Shown one piece after another: positions 1 to 9,278 of a stretch of 64,000 nucleotides of DNA. The stretch lies in contig CAWGMT010000005.1 of assembly GCA_963823675.1 (NCBI GenBank), forward strand, positions 1 through 64,000. Direction: 5' to 3'. The notes beneath the pieces were generated by a model that had not been told where the DNA came from, did not search any database, and was given only the letters and a program-made list of their open reading frames with translations. Made by a program: the position numbers and the translations under genes. This stretch comes from CAWGMT01 sp963823675 (lineage in GTDB: Bacteria; Planctomycetota; Planctomycetia; Isosphaerales; Isosphaeraceae). How positions within the stretch are numbered: position 1 is the first letter of the stretch; each line of letters opens with the position of its first letter.

Positions 1-1070
1 CTTCTCGTACAGCGGCTGGGCCGCAGAAGAAGCTGCCTGGTCGCTGAGGTTGGCGCCAAGGCCGCTGTAGCTCTGTGCGGTGGCCGGGTGGTTGTCAGTG
101 AGCCTGCGGCGGCGGATCTGGAGCACTTTCTCGTAGAGCCGCTGGGCCGCCGCATACTTTCCCTGGGCGTTGAGGTTGGCCGCCAGGTTGCTGTAGGAGG
201 TCGCGGTGTCGGGGTGGTCGTCGGTGAAAAAACGGCGACAGATCACCAGCGTTTTCTTCGAAGAGCGGCTGGGCCGCCGCATACTTCCCCTGGGCGTTGA
301 GGTTGGCCGCCAGGTTATTGTAGGCGGTCGCGGTGTCGGGGTGGTCGTCGGTGAAAAGCCGGCGATAGATCGCGAGCGTTTCGAAGAGCGGCTGGGCCGC
401 GGCATGCTTTCCCTCGGCGTTGAGCGTGGACGCCATGTTGCAGTACGAGGCGGCGGTGTCGGGGTGGTCGTCGGTGAGGAGCCGACGGTTGATTTCGATC
501 GCCTTTTCGAAAAGTTCCTGCTGCGCCGCCGCGTAGTTCCCCTGGTCGAGCAGGCTGTTTGCCAGATTGTTGTAGCTGTTGCCGGTATCAGGGTGGCTCT
601 CGGTGAGGAGCCGGCGTTTGATCGCCAACGCTTGCTCGAAAAGCGGCTGTGCCTGGGCCCATCTTCCCCCTGCCAACAGCGAAGACGCCTGCGGCTCATC
701 CATGGTCTTCGCCGACTTGTAGGCAGTTCGATCCGCTATTGGCATCGGGGCCACCAGGCGAGGCGCTTGAGCTGCCACTCCGCGTTTGCGGTCGCAAAGT
801 GCTTCGGCCCGTAGACCCGCGCCTCAGGGCGAGCAGGTCGGCGGTGCTGGCAATCGCCTCGTCCCAGCGGTCGGCCTTCGCGCACTTTTCGATCTGCTCA
901 TCCAGTTGCTTGGCTCGTTTCTCGTCGTCGCCGGTCAGTTTGATCAGTCCCGGTGCGGGGGGTTGATCTCCCTTCGGTGGCGTGGTCTGTGCCATAGCGG
1001 GCATCGCCGGCATCGCGAGCTCTAACCCGATCAGCAGCCCCAGCCGGAACACGACGCGAAGAGCTTTCAT
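1..1070 (-). CDS. Secreted TPR-repeat protein (kinesin light chain type), frameshifted and cut by the window edge
   Basis: The gene starts at 1070 with a hydrophobic export signal (MKALRVVFRLGLLIGLE, then an AMAQ-like cleavage region) and a short Lys/Glu-rich linker. Repeats of about 42 residues follow, with the kinesin-light-chain TPR signature HPDTAxxYxNLA and AAAQPLFE helices; at least five copies are visible. Such TPRs bind proteins; no enzymatic motif is seen. The reading frame changes near 835, 770 and 240, yet the repeat pattern continues in each new frame, so I read one gene with base-level indels. The end lies beyond position 1. Decay to a pseudogene cannot be excluded. The role is probably an exported or periplasmic scaffold; the partner is unknown. 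Confidence 0.7.
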
Positions 1071-1303
1071 GATGGGCCTCTTCCTGTGTCAGGCAATCAG
1101 TGACGGGACGGTTGAAGCATACCGAACTTCGAGACTCCTCGCCCAGATCTAGCCAGACTGAACCGAATTGCCAGTTCGATATTGTAAAGCAAGAAGAATA
1201 GCTGGCTTACGCACCTGGAATGGGGTAGGCTGCTTGCTGGCCGGAGTAGATGGAACGTTTCCGCTAATGGTTGAAATGTTCGGTTTGTCCCTCAAACACG
1301 ACG

Positions 1304-2286
1304 ATGACACCCATGATGATCCTGAGAAGATTGATGTTGACCGCATGTCGAGTTTTCGGCCTGGCGATTACCCTTGCGATGTTATTCAGCCAACTTCTCG
1401 GAACTGCTGACGCAGGTTCCGTCAGCCTGTACGTTGCCAACGAGGGCAACGGCACGGTTCGCCAATTCTCGCAATCAGGGACGGATCTCGGCAATTTTGT
1501 GTCGGGACTGACCGCACCGACGACTCTGACGGTCAATCAATCCGGTGATCTCTTCGTATCCAATTACGGCGGGGACTCGGTTCGAGAGTATTCTCCCCAG
1601 GGAACACTATTACTAACTATATCAACATCTTTTCAGCCAGGGCAGGTGCAAATCGCAGCCAACGGAGACCTGCTGGTTAACAATTATTTTGGCGGGGACG
1701 TAGCTCAATATTCAGCAACAGGACAATATTTAGGCATATTTAGCAACCCCGGTTTGGCGCGGGCCTATTTCAGTGCCCTCGACTCGCAAGGGAACCTCTA
1801 TGTCACAGACTTCATGACCGGAGTGGTGAGGAAGATATCATCGACGGGCGTGGATGAGGGGAACTTCATCAGCAACGTAGCTGGAGTCACGGGAATCGCA
1901 TTCGACCCAAAGGAGACCTCTACGTCGTTATCAACGGCGGCCAGTACAAGATTCTGGAGTACTCCCCAACGGGGACATTCCTCGGTCTGATCACCGACAC
2001 TGGATTGAGTTCACCGTACGGTCTGACCTTCGGTCCAGATGGAAACATCTACGTCGCGAATGCAGGTAATGATTCGGTCACCTATTACACGCCGTCAGGA
2101 ACTTACCTGGGCGTTTTCGCGGACACTGGACTCAGTGCTCCGAATGGGGTCGCTTTCAGTGCTTCGGTCCCGGAACCGTCTTCGGCGGTTTTGTTAATCT
2201 TGGCCGGTGTAGCCACCGCCATCGGCGTATCCGTCAGGAAACGCTCGGGGATCAGCTCTACTAGCTCTTTTGCCTGTCTGTCCTAG
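1304..2286 (+). CDS. NHL-repeat beta-propeller protein with PEP-CTERM anchor (one frameshift)
   Basis: A signal peptide (FGLAITLAMLFSQLLGTADA) is followed by tandem NHL/SMP-30-like blades of the type GNLYVTDF, GDLFVSNYGGD and GNIYVANAGNDSV. The C-terminus is a PEP-CTERM sorting signal: VPEPSS, a hydrophobic stretch, then RKRS. It is therefore an exported propeller protein anchored or released by an exosortase/archaeosortase system. One missing base near 1911 moves the end into another frame, and the blade pattern resumes at once. The start is uncertain: ATGs at 1304, 1313 and 1316 are possible and none has a clear ribosome binding site. Ligand and function are unknown. Confidence 0.75.
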
Positions 2287-2314
2287 CTCTTAATGCCACT
2301 CCGGTCAGCCAATG

Positions 2315-3090
2315 CTATCCGAGCCCCTGGAAACTCAGTTCAAAGCCAATGAAAAAGATGGCGGCGTCAACGAAGAGATGACTGATCCACGGGCCGTACA
2401 AGGAGCCTGTATGGTGCGATGAGCCACGCCCACCCAGCTCCCCCGATCGCCACGAATAGGGGGAGCACATGGTCAGGTGTGAGGACCATCCGAAGAATCC
2501 GGCCACGATAAGGACGTGATGGGCCATGAATCCCACGCTCGACCAGAGAATCGCGGCGAGCGAGGTCCGACGCTTCAAACTTCGGAAAACAAACCGCGCC
2601 AGTAGTATTCCTCCAAGCCCGAATGCCCCAGTGCGTAAAACGTGCTGAGTGCGATATAGCGAGAGGGCGAATCCACTCCCATCCCCTTGATCTTGGCGTG
2701 AATGGCATCCACGGCAGCGGCGAGATAACCGCCGGGCAAGAGCCAAAGCCGAACGACAAGCAACGTCGCGACCAGAATGATGACCCCCGACGCGATGCCC
2801 CAAACGAAATCCGTGATCAATAGGGCGGATTCACCTTGATCTTTTCTTTGAGTACCGATGCGGTCCACACTGCGGGAGCCCGAACTGCAGCTTCCCAGAG
2901 CGTAAACTCCTGCTGAACACCCGTCGGCATTGGCGAGAAGGTCGAAATAGAGGAACGTCAAGGCCGTCGGATAGACGATAGCGACCAGAATAATCAGCAT
3001 CCGGGAAACCCATGGTAGCCGCGAATAGGCGTAGCCCTTGAACTTCGGCCACGCAACTTTGTGCAAGAACAACTTGCGCCTCTCTCGCAT
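2315..3090 (-). CDS. CPBP (Abi/CAAX) family intramembrane metalloprotease, frameshifted
   Basis: Several hydrophobic helices surround the CPBP hallmark EEYYWRGLF (the EExxxR motif, near 2600). Later come a FMAHHVLIV segment (second motif, with His) and a SLYGPWISHLFVDAAIF segment (third motif, with His and Asp). These are the metal-binding signatures of the type II CAAX prenyl endopeptidase/bacteriocin-immunity family. The frame shifts just after the first motif (about 2580) and twice more around 2390-2480, with the motifs kept in order, which suggests indels. The start is unclear: the ATG at 3090 or an upstream TTG at 3159. The substrate is unknown. Confidence 0.65.
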
Positions 3091-3159
3091 GTCGTTTGCA
3101 ACCAGAAAGGGTACCACTTTCGGAGACCACCGGGTACCACCTGAGCGGTTCTGGCGCAA

Positions 3160-3696
3160 TGTGATTCACTCGGTGTGTGCGGCGGGCGTTTTTGCTCGGA
3201 GAAGGGCCGAATGACCGTATCTCTGACTTCATACCGATCGGGTCGAATGATTGCGATTTCTTCGCGGCATGCCGGCAGCGGCTTCGAGAAGTCGCCGAGG
3301 CGCCTGGGCCTGCGACGAGTGCCCAACCTGGGCGGATGCGTGGCGACCTGACAACGACACGAAGGTCCGATCGCCAGCCGATTTTGGGATCGGGCGTGAT
3401 TCCGTGCGCGCCATGAGCGGAACGAACGACCGGCGACGTCGGTTTCTGCGCCCAATCCGAGAATTCCGGGCTTGTACAGCGATCGGGAACGGTTGGCTCG
3501 TTCCACGAGGCGTCTGGAACCGACTCAACCGAGGCGGAGCCAACCCAGCCGTCGAGGCCGCGCTTTGATCTGCCTGTCCTAGTTCTTCATGGTTCGCATC
3601 TTGAACTTCGCAGAATTCGGCTATGAAATGGTGCGGTGCCCGTTTCAACTTACCGCGATCATAGTGTTCGGTTCCCAAGCCCAATCGAGGCCAATC
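3160..3696. other. Intergenic stretch with no recognisable gene
   Basis: Open frames exist on both strands but their translations are Arg/Pro-rich, low in hydrophobic pattern, and match no family I know. No strong hairpin or tandem repeat was noticed. Confidence 0.4.
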
Positions 3697-4263
3697 ATGG
3701 CGAAATCGCCCGAAGAGGGAATGGCCAGCCTGATCCGTAATCTCGAGGAGAAGACCGGAAAATCCATTGACGCCTGGGTGGCGATCGCACGCGGCTCGGG
3801 GAAGACGAAGCACAAGGAAATCGTCGACTACCTCAAGTCCCAGCACAGCCTGGGTCACGGGTACGCCAACCAGGTCGCGATCCGCGCGCTGGCCGCGGCC
3901 GACGCCCCCGCGGCGGGCAGCGACGACCTGGTTCTAGCGCAATACGCCGGAGCGAAAGCCGCGATCCGTCCAGTCTACGAGGCGCTCGCAAAAGCCGTGA
4001 AGGCATTCGGGCCCGACGTCGAGCTCAGCCCCAAGAAAGCCTATGTCAGCCTGCGGCGGTCGAAGCAGTTCGGCTTGATCCAGCCCACGACCGCGACGCG
4101 GGTCGACGTGGGTCTTGTCCTCAAGGATGTCCCGCCCGCCGGCCGCCTCGAGGCCTCGGCCAGCTTCAACGCCATGGTCACGCACCGCGTGCGGGTTGCC
4201 AACGTGAAGGAGGTTGATTCCGAGCTGATCGGCTGGCTGCGACAGGCCTATCAGAAAGCATAG
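3697..4263 (+). CDS. DUF4287/DUF5655 domain protein
   Basis: A protein of 188 residues. Residues 1-70 match the DUF4287 pattern (SLIRNLEEKTGKSIDAWV, then HKEIVDYLKSQHSLGHGYAN). Residues 85-188 match DUF5655 (YAGAKAAIRPVYEAL, ELSPKKAYVSLRRSKQFGLI, and a C-terminal WLRQAYQKA). DUF5655 is thought to have a nucleic-acid or transport-like fold, but no activity is established. I chose the ATG at 3697 because the family begins near MAKSPEEG and a GAGG lies just upstream; the longer frame from 3589 adds unconserved residues. It is intact and stands alone. The function is unknown; such proteins are common in soil bacteria. Confidence 0.85.
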   Translation: MAKSPEEGMASLIRNLEEKTGKSIDAWVAIARGSGKTKHKEIVDYLKSQHSLGHGYANQVAIRALAAADAPAAGSDDLVLAQYAGAKAAIRPVYEALAKAVKAFGPDVELSPKKAYVSLRRSKQFGLIQPTTATRVDVGLVLKDVPPAGRLEASASFNAMVTHRVRVANVKEVDSELIGWLRQAYQKA

Positions 4264-4308
4264 CTGTGGGAGCTAAGGATCTGGGCAGAAATAAGTTACC
4301 GGAAGAGT

Positions 4309-4362
4309 CCTCTTTGCGCCGCGAAAGAAAGCCCTTTCGCGGTGCGAAAGGCGACACTTATT
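4309..4362. repeat. Palindromic intergenic repeat, degenerate CGCTCCGCG hairpin family
   Basis: The two arms are a degenerate CTTTGCGCCGCGAAAG and CTTTCGCGGTGCGAAAG, which can pair with each other across AAAGCC. This is a diverged member of the hairpin family also found near 19.4, 27.5 and 57.6 kb. Confidence 0.6.
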
Positions 4363-4521
4363 GTTGCACAGCGCCCAACGCGGCGGAGCCGCAACCAACG
4401 GATCGGGGGACAGAGCCCCCTCCTACACAAATCGCCGCGCGGCGCCGGCCTCTTGTAGGAGCCGGCTCTGTCCGGCGATCCCAAGATGGCGCATCGTGCG
4501 GAGATGTTTGCGGGGAAGAAT

Positions 4522-4815
4522 CTAGGCTTTTTCCGGAACTGCGCCCGGAAAAAGTGGCCCCTTGCGGGGCAGCCCGCAGTCGGGAGACCTTCGGTCCGGC
4601 AGCGGGCGGGGTCAGGAGACCCACGCCCAACATCGACAACAAGTTGTCGATGCGCGGCCCTGAAGGGCCTAGGCTTTTTCCGGAACTGCGCCCGGAAAAA
4701 GTGGCCCCTTGCGGGGCAGCCCGCAGTCGGGAGACCTTCGGTCCGGCAGCGGGCGGGGTCAGGAGACCCACGCCCAACATCGACAACAAGTTGTCGATGC
4801 GCGGCCCTGAAGGGC
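4522..4815. repeat. Tandem duplication, two copies of 147 bp
   Basis: The unit beginning CTAGGCTTTTTCCGGAAC at 4522 recurs at 4669 with no difference that I noticed. Inside each unit are a palindrome, CATCGACAAC-AA-GTTGTCGATG, and a block reading GGGAGACCTTCGGTCCGGCAG. That block is related to the tandem array at 19.7-20.0 kb. It lies between genes. Open frames cross both copies because 147 is a multiple of three; I do not regard them as genes. Confidence 0.85.
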
Positions 4816-4902
4816 CTGAAGAAGCACTGGCGCGACGTCGCCCGGAAGAACGTCGGTGTGCCGGACCTGAGCGCGCAGCACGACAGACGCCGGACCTGTT
4901 AG

Positions 4903-5313
4903 AATGTTCCCAGTCATGGTCGAGTCCTGTCGTGTCAAGATTCGCATCGCGCATCGGACGGGCTTCACGCGATTGGAATTCGACGTGTCAGAGACGCTAC
5001 ACGTAGACGCGTTCGATGGGGCGATGAGGAAGAGGACTTTTTCTACAATCCAATGTGGCGTAGGTATGGCCACATCGCTTCGATGGAAGCGGGCATGGCT
5101 ACCCATTATTGGCAAAACAACCGAGCCGAAGAGCTGTTTTGGCATATGCTCGATCAGGTTGTGATTCGTCCCGAGGAAAGCGTGAGCTTTCCGGAAGATC
5201 GCCTGAGAATAGTCTCAAACGTGGGCACAGTGACCCTGGTCGCCCCGGACGGAACACCCGACGATACCGTCGGCTCTGATCACTTGCCCATTGTCTTTCA
5301 TTGGAATGTGTGA
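4903..5313 (+). pseudogene. C-terminal remnant of an endonuclease/exonuclease/phosphatase-family protein
   Basis: The in-frame translation contains FFYNPMWRRYGH, then FWHMLDQVVIRPE, and ends with a SDHLPIVFHW segment. The final SDHLP is the conserved C-terminal Asp-His motif of the EEP (DNase I-like) fold. The expected N-terminal half, with its catalytic Asn, Glu and first His, is absent. The frame opens after a stop at 4900-4902 and has no convincing start. A second frame (4904-5164) covers the front part, so a frameshifted full gene is possible but less likely. It appears to be a truncated nuclease gene followed by its usual small neighbour. Confidence 0.55.
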
Positions 5314-5323
5314 CAGGTGCAAC

Positions 5324-5721
5324 ATGACGCAGCAGATACTTTGGCCTCCGATAAGTCCAACGCCTCCGAGAACGATGGCAGAGATGCTCTACGATGCCGC
5401 TGTGGGTTTGGGCAGATTAGCCAAAACAAATTGGATTTCTACGTGGACGCAGTCGGTGTTGCTCCGGATGTTTTTGGCCCCGTAACAAAAATCAGATATA
5501 ACTGCTATATCAGGGTCATTGACAAGGCCTATCTGCATCTGCTGTTTCAAGTGACGACGCCTTCGAGCGGTGCATTTGACGCGGAAATCGGTACGCCAGA
5601 GGGCGATGTATACCCTCCGGTCAAAAACGAAACGGAACTTGTCGCGAACATAACCCGAATCCTGCAACGGCCGCGGACCAAAGAAGTGATCGAGTACCTC
5701 CTTCGAGTAGCCGTTCCATGA
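5324..5721 (+). CDS. Hypothetical protein (frameshifted)
   Basis: It begins with MTQQILWPPISP, 10 bases after the nuclease remnant, and changes frame near 5405 into a mixed alpha/beta sequence. That part includes KLDFYVDAVGVAPDVFGPVTKI, shown here only as a landmark near 5425-5490, and ends in TKEVIEYLLRVAVP. No family is recognised. The tight spacing suggests that it was co-transcribed with the upstream nuclease gene. It could be an accessory or immunity-like protein; this is a guess from context only. Confidence 0.45.
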
Positions 5722-5784
5722 GCATGCATTGCAGCGGGGGATCGCTCCCACTCTTCTTTTCAAGCATCGACAATTGCTGCAACC

Positions 5785-7609
5785 CTACCGCTGCGTCTCG
5801 ATCCACGCGTCGATTCGCTGTTCGAGCAGGTCCAGGGGCAGTGGTCCGTCGTCGATCAGCGCGTTATGGAATTTGCGAATTTCGAACCTGGCCCCGAGGG
5901 CCTTGGCGGCCTTGGCGCAGCGCCTTGATCTTCAGCTCGCCGAGTTTGTAACCCAGCGCCTGCCCGGGCCAGACGATGTAGCGGTCGATTTCCGCCACGA
6001 TGAAGGTGTCGGAGAGGCTGGTGTTTGCTTTCATGTACGCGATGGCACGGTCGCGGTCCCAGCCCAGGGCGTGCATTCCCGTGTCGACCACCAGGCGGCA
6101 GGCGCGGTGGATCTCGCCGTTGAGCCGGCCGAACTTCGAATATGGGTCTTTATACAGCCCCAGGTCCTCGCCGAGGCCCTCACCATAAAGAGCCCAGCCT
6201 TCGACATAGGCGTTGTAAAGGCCGTTCCGGCGGAAATCGGGCAAGCCTTTGAGCTCCTGGGCACGGGAGACCTGAAGATGATGACCGGGCACGGCCTCGT
6301 GCAGGAACAACGCCTCCATCTCGTGTCTGGGCTTGGTCGACACGGCGAGCGTGTTGGCATTGAAGTAGCCCGCCCGGGAGCCGTCGGCTGCGCCGGGCGT
6401 ATAGTAGGCAGCCGTCTCCCCCCGATAAGCGGGAATCTCCCGGATGCCGTACGGGGTGCGCGGGAGCTCGGCGAAAAGCTTGGGCAGCTCGGGGTCGACA
6501 CGTTTGGCGATATCGCGGAACGCCGGCAGGACGTCATTGGTGGGGAGGCGGGCAAAGCGCGGATCGGTCCGCAAGAACTTCACGAATTCCGGGAATGAAC
6601 CCGAAAAGCCCGCCTGCTTGATGACCTCGTCCATCGCAGCGCGGATCCGCGCCACCTCCCGCTCGCCGATCTCGTGAATTTCCTGGGCGGAGAGATCCGT
6701 CGTCGTCAGCCAGCCGATCTGGGCTCGATAGTACTCGGGGCCGCCCGGCAGGCTGGATGCGTCAATCTCCTGGCGGCAGGCGGGCAAGTATGTCGCGCTC
6801 AGGAACTTGTGCAATTCCTTGAGCGCGGGGATGACCGCGCCGGCGATCGCCTCGCGAGCCAGGCCGGTGAGCCGCGAGCGGTCGACCGCGGGGATGCCCT
6901 CGGGAAAATCCTCAAAGGGCTTGTAAAGCGGACTTTTGGTCGCATCGCTCACCCATTGCTGTTCGATCTGGGGCAGGACCTTCTTGATCGGCACGGCCGG
7001 CGGCATCCAGCCAGCGACCATCGCGCGCTTCATCAGCGCGATCACCTGGTCGATCTGCGCTGGAACGGCCCGCAGGCGGGCGAGGAAGTCGTCGTAATCC
7101 TTGGTGTTGCGCCAGGGCACGAGGCGCGGTAATGCGGGGATATCCAGGTGCACGCCGCCCATCTGCGACAGCGGCATCCACTCATAGTAAGTCAGCCATT
7201 CCCCCCCACTCGGAATTTTGCCCGCCGGAAAGCGCTGCATCGCGACGTCTTGCAGGGCTCCTGCCTTGGCCAGGTCGTACGAAACGACATCCTGGCCCGT
7301 GAGGCGGCCGCGGTCGATCTCGCGAAGCTGCCGGAGGTATTCCCGTTCATGCGCCTTGCGCCGGTCCATCGCGGCCACCGAAAGATCGGTCAACCTGTCG
7401 TTGTACCGATTGTCGCCGACGCCGGTGGCGAACTCCGGATATTGCCGCAGCGTCCATTGCCATTCCTCAGCGAACAGTGCGTGAAGCTTCGCCGCGTCGG
7501 CGTTGGCCGCAGGCGTATCGGCACGTGCCGGCGGGCACAAGAGCGACGCCGAAATCAGCGTGCCGATCATCCCGCGGACCGCGGCGGTTCTCATGGTCGA
7601 TCTGCTCAT
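5785..7609 (-). CDS. DUF885 family secreted metallopeptidase (frameshift near the 3' end)
   Basis: A protein of about 600 residues with an N-terminal signal peptide (MIGTLISASLLCPPARA). The zinc site is HEAVPGHHLQ (HExxxHH type, typical of DUF885/M32-like peptidases), with a downstream Glu motif YVEGWALYGE. Both are intact. One indel near 5915 makes the raw frame end early. In the shifted frame the expected helix continues (FEIRKFHNALIDDG) to a stop at 5785. The start at 7609 is preceded by GGAGG at good spacing; a longer open frame to 7840 lacks support. It probably hydrolyses peptides or ester-like substrates in the periplasm. It stands alone. Confidence 0.85.
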
Positions 7610-7683
7610 CGGGACGCGACCTCCGCTGCGCATTATAGCCATTGTGTTCACGCATTCCAGCCTAGGGGTAAAGGTGTCAGACA

Positions 7684-8839
7684 TTAGCGATTCACGATGT
7701 CGTACATTCGCTCGACCAGCGCCGCCGCGATGGGCACGACGATCGGAATCGGCACCATCTTGTTCATCACGTAGGCGAAGGTCAGGCGGCGATCCGCGTC
7801 GGCGATCACCAGCGAGCCGCCCGCGCCGGCCCCGAAACACACCCGCCCTGCCGGGACGAACGGCAGCACCTCCGGCCAGGGCAGGCCATAACCGACGCCG
7901 ATCTTGAGCCGATAGCCCAGCACGAGGTCGATCCCGTCGCTTTGCACCTCGAAGATCCGGTTGATCGTCTTGGGCGAGAGCAGCCGGACGCCATCGACTT
8001 CGCCGCCGCAGGCCACCGCCGACTGGATGCGCACCACCGAGCGGGCGTTACCGTGGCCGTTGGCCGCGCCGATGTCGGCGCGCCGCCAGCCCTCCGTCCA
8101 GCACCGTTCTATGTCCATGACCGGGCCGGTGAAGGTCTTGAACGGCGGGCCGCTCCGGTCGAGGCCGGCTGGGTAGTGCGGCTGCAGCGGCCACGGCACC
8201 ATGTTGGCGACGCGATGGAACTCTGAGGGGGGCAGGCCGATGTGAAAGTCTGCGCCCAGCGGCCCCGCAATCTCGGCGGCGAAGAACTCGCGCAGGCGCT
8301 GGCCGGTGATGCGCCGGATCACTTCGCCGATCAGGTGGCCGTAGTTCAGCGCGTGGTAGCCCGAGGCCGTCCCGGGCTGCCAGCAAGGCGCCTGCGCTGC
8401 CAGCATGGCGGTCGAACTTGTCCCAGTCATACAGGTCTTCGACGGTGACCGGCTGGTCCCAGCCCGAGACGCCCGAGGTGTGCGACAGCAGGTGGCGAAC
8501 CGTGATTCCCGCCTTGCCCCGGGCCGCGAACTCGGGCCAGTACGCGGCGACGTGCGCGTCGAGGTCGAGTTCGCCGCGGTCGACCAAGACGAGGGCGGCG
8601 AGCGAGGTCATCGTCTTGGTGGTGGAGAACACGCAGGCGATCGTGTGCTCGGTCCACGGCACGGTGCGGGCGAGGTCGGCCCAGCCGCCCCACAGGTCGA
8701 CCACCATCTCGCCGTCGAAGTTGACGGCGAGCGATGCGCCGAGGTCTTCACCCGACTCGAGCTTGGCGGCGAACAGCTCGCGCAGGGGTTCGAATCGGGC
8801 GCTGCACGTCCCGCCCAGCGCCGCCGGATGATTGCTCAT
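7684..8839 (-). CDS. Beta-lactamase-family serine hydrolase/esterase (one frameshift)
   Basis: The N-terminal half carries the nucleophile motif STTK (SxxK) in CVFSTTKTMTSL, followed by VRHLLSHTSG. After a single-base shift near 8410, the second half holds the YxN motif in GYHALNYGHLIGEV and a late GAGAGGSLV segment in the position of the KTG/HxG box. This is the class C/EstB-like penicillin-binding fold, which hydrolyses esters or beta-lactams in different members. No signal peptide is evident, which favours a cytoplasmic esterase. Its length of about 385 residues is normal for the family. Confidence 0.85.
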
Positions 8840-9018
8840 GAGGCCTCCGTTCAGAAGTCGGGGCGAAAGCCACGTTCTAGAGCGTGTATACCGGTGTCGT
8901 TCGGCCGGATTCCTGGCCGTGAATTCCTGACACAGGCTTCATCGGCTAGTATAGTGCTTTACCGGCGCTACGAGACCACGAAGCTGTTTCCGTCGCTGCT
9001 CAATGCCAGGAAGTCCCC

Positions 9019-9145
9019 ATGAACGTCCAGGAAACCGTCCAGTTATTGTCCGAGCGGATGCCCGAAATTCGGCGGCGATTCGGTGTGCGGGAGCTGGCGA
9101 TCTTTGGTTCCGTCGCTCGCAATGAAGCCCGGCCGGACAGCGATT
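9019..9145 (+). pseudogene. Truncated MNT-type nucleotidyltransferase (MntA-like) fragment
   Basis: Only the first 42 residues fit the family: VRELAIFGSVARNEARPDSD contains the GSxxRxE...SD signature that binds nucleotide and metal in minimal nucleotidyltransferases. The frame then runs into unrelated residues. The rest of the domain and the usual HEPN partner gene are missing. It is a remnant of a toxin-antitoxin-like module lying just upstream of the LRR gene. Confidence 0.65.
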
Positions 9146-9278
9146 GCAAGTCCAGTGCGCGAGGCCCTCTGCACGGCGGCTTCCCGCCTATCGCCCCTTG
9201 CAATCCGCGGCCGAACAGTGTCCCATACCGTTGTGAGATGCATGTTCGCGACATGTCTCCATCGGCGGAGGCCCTCGG

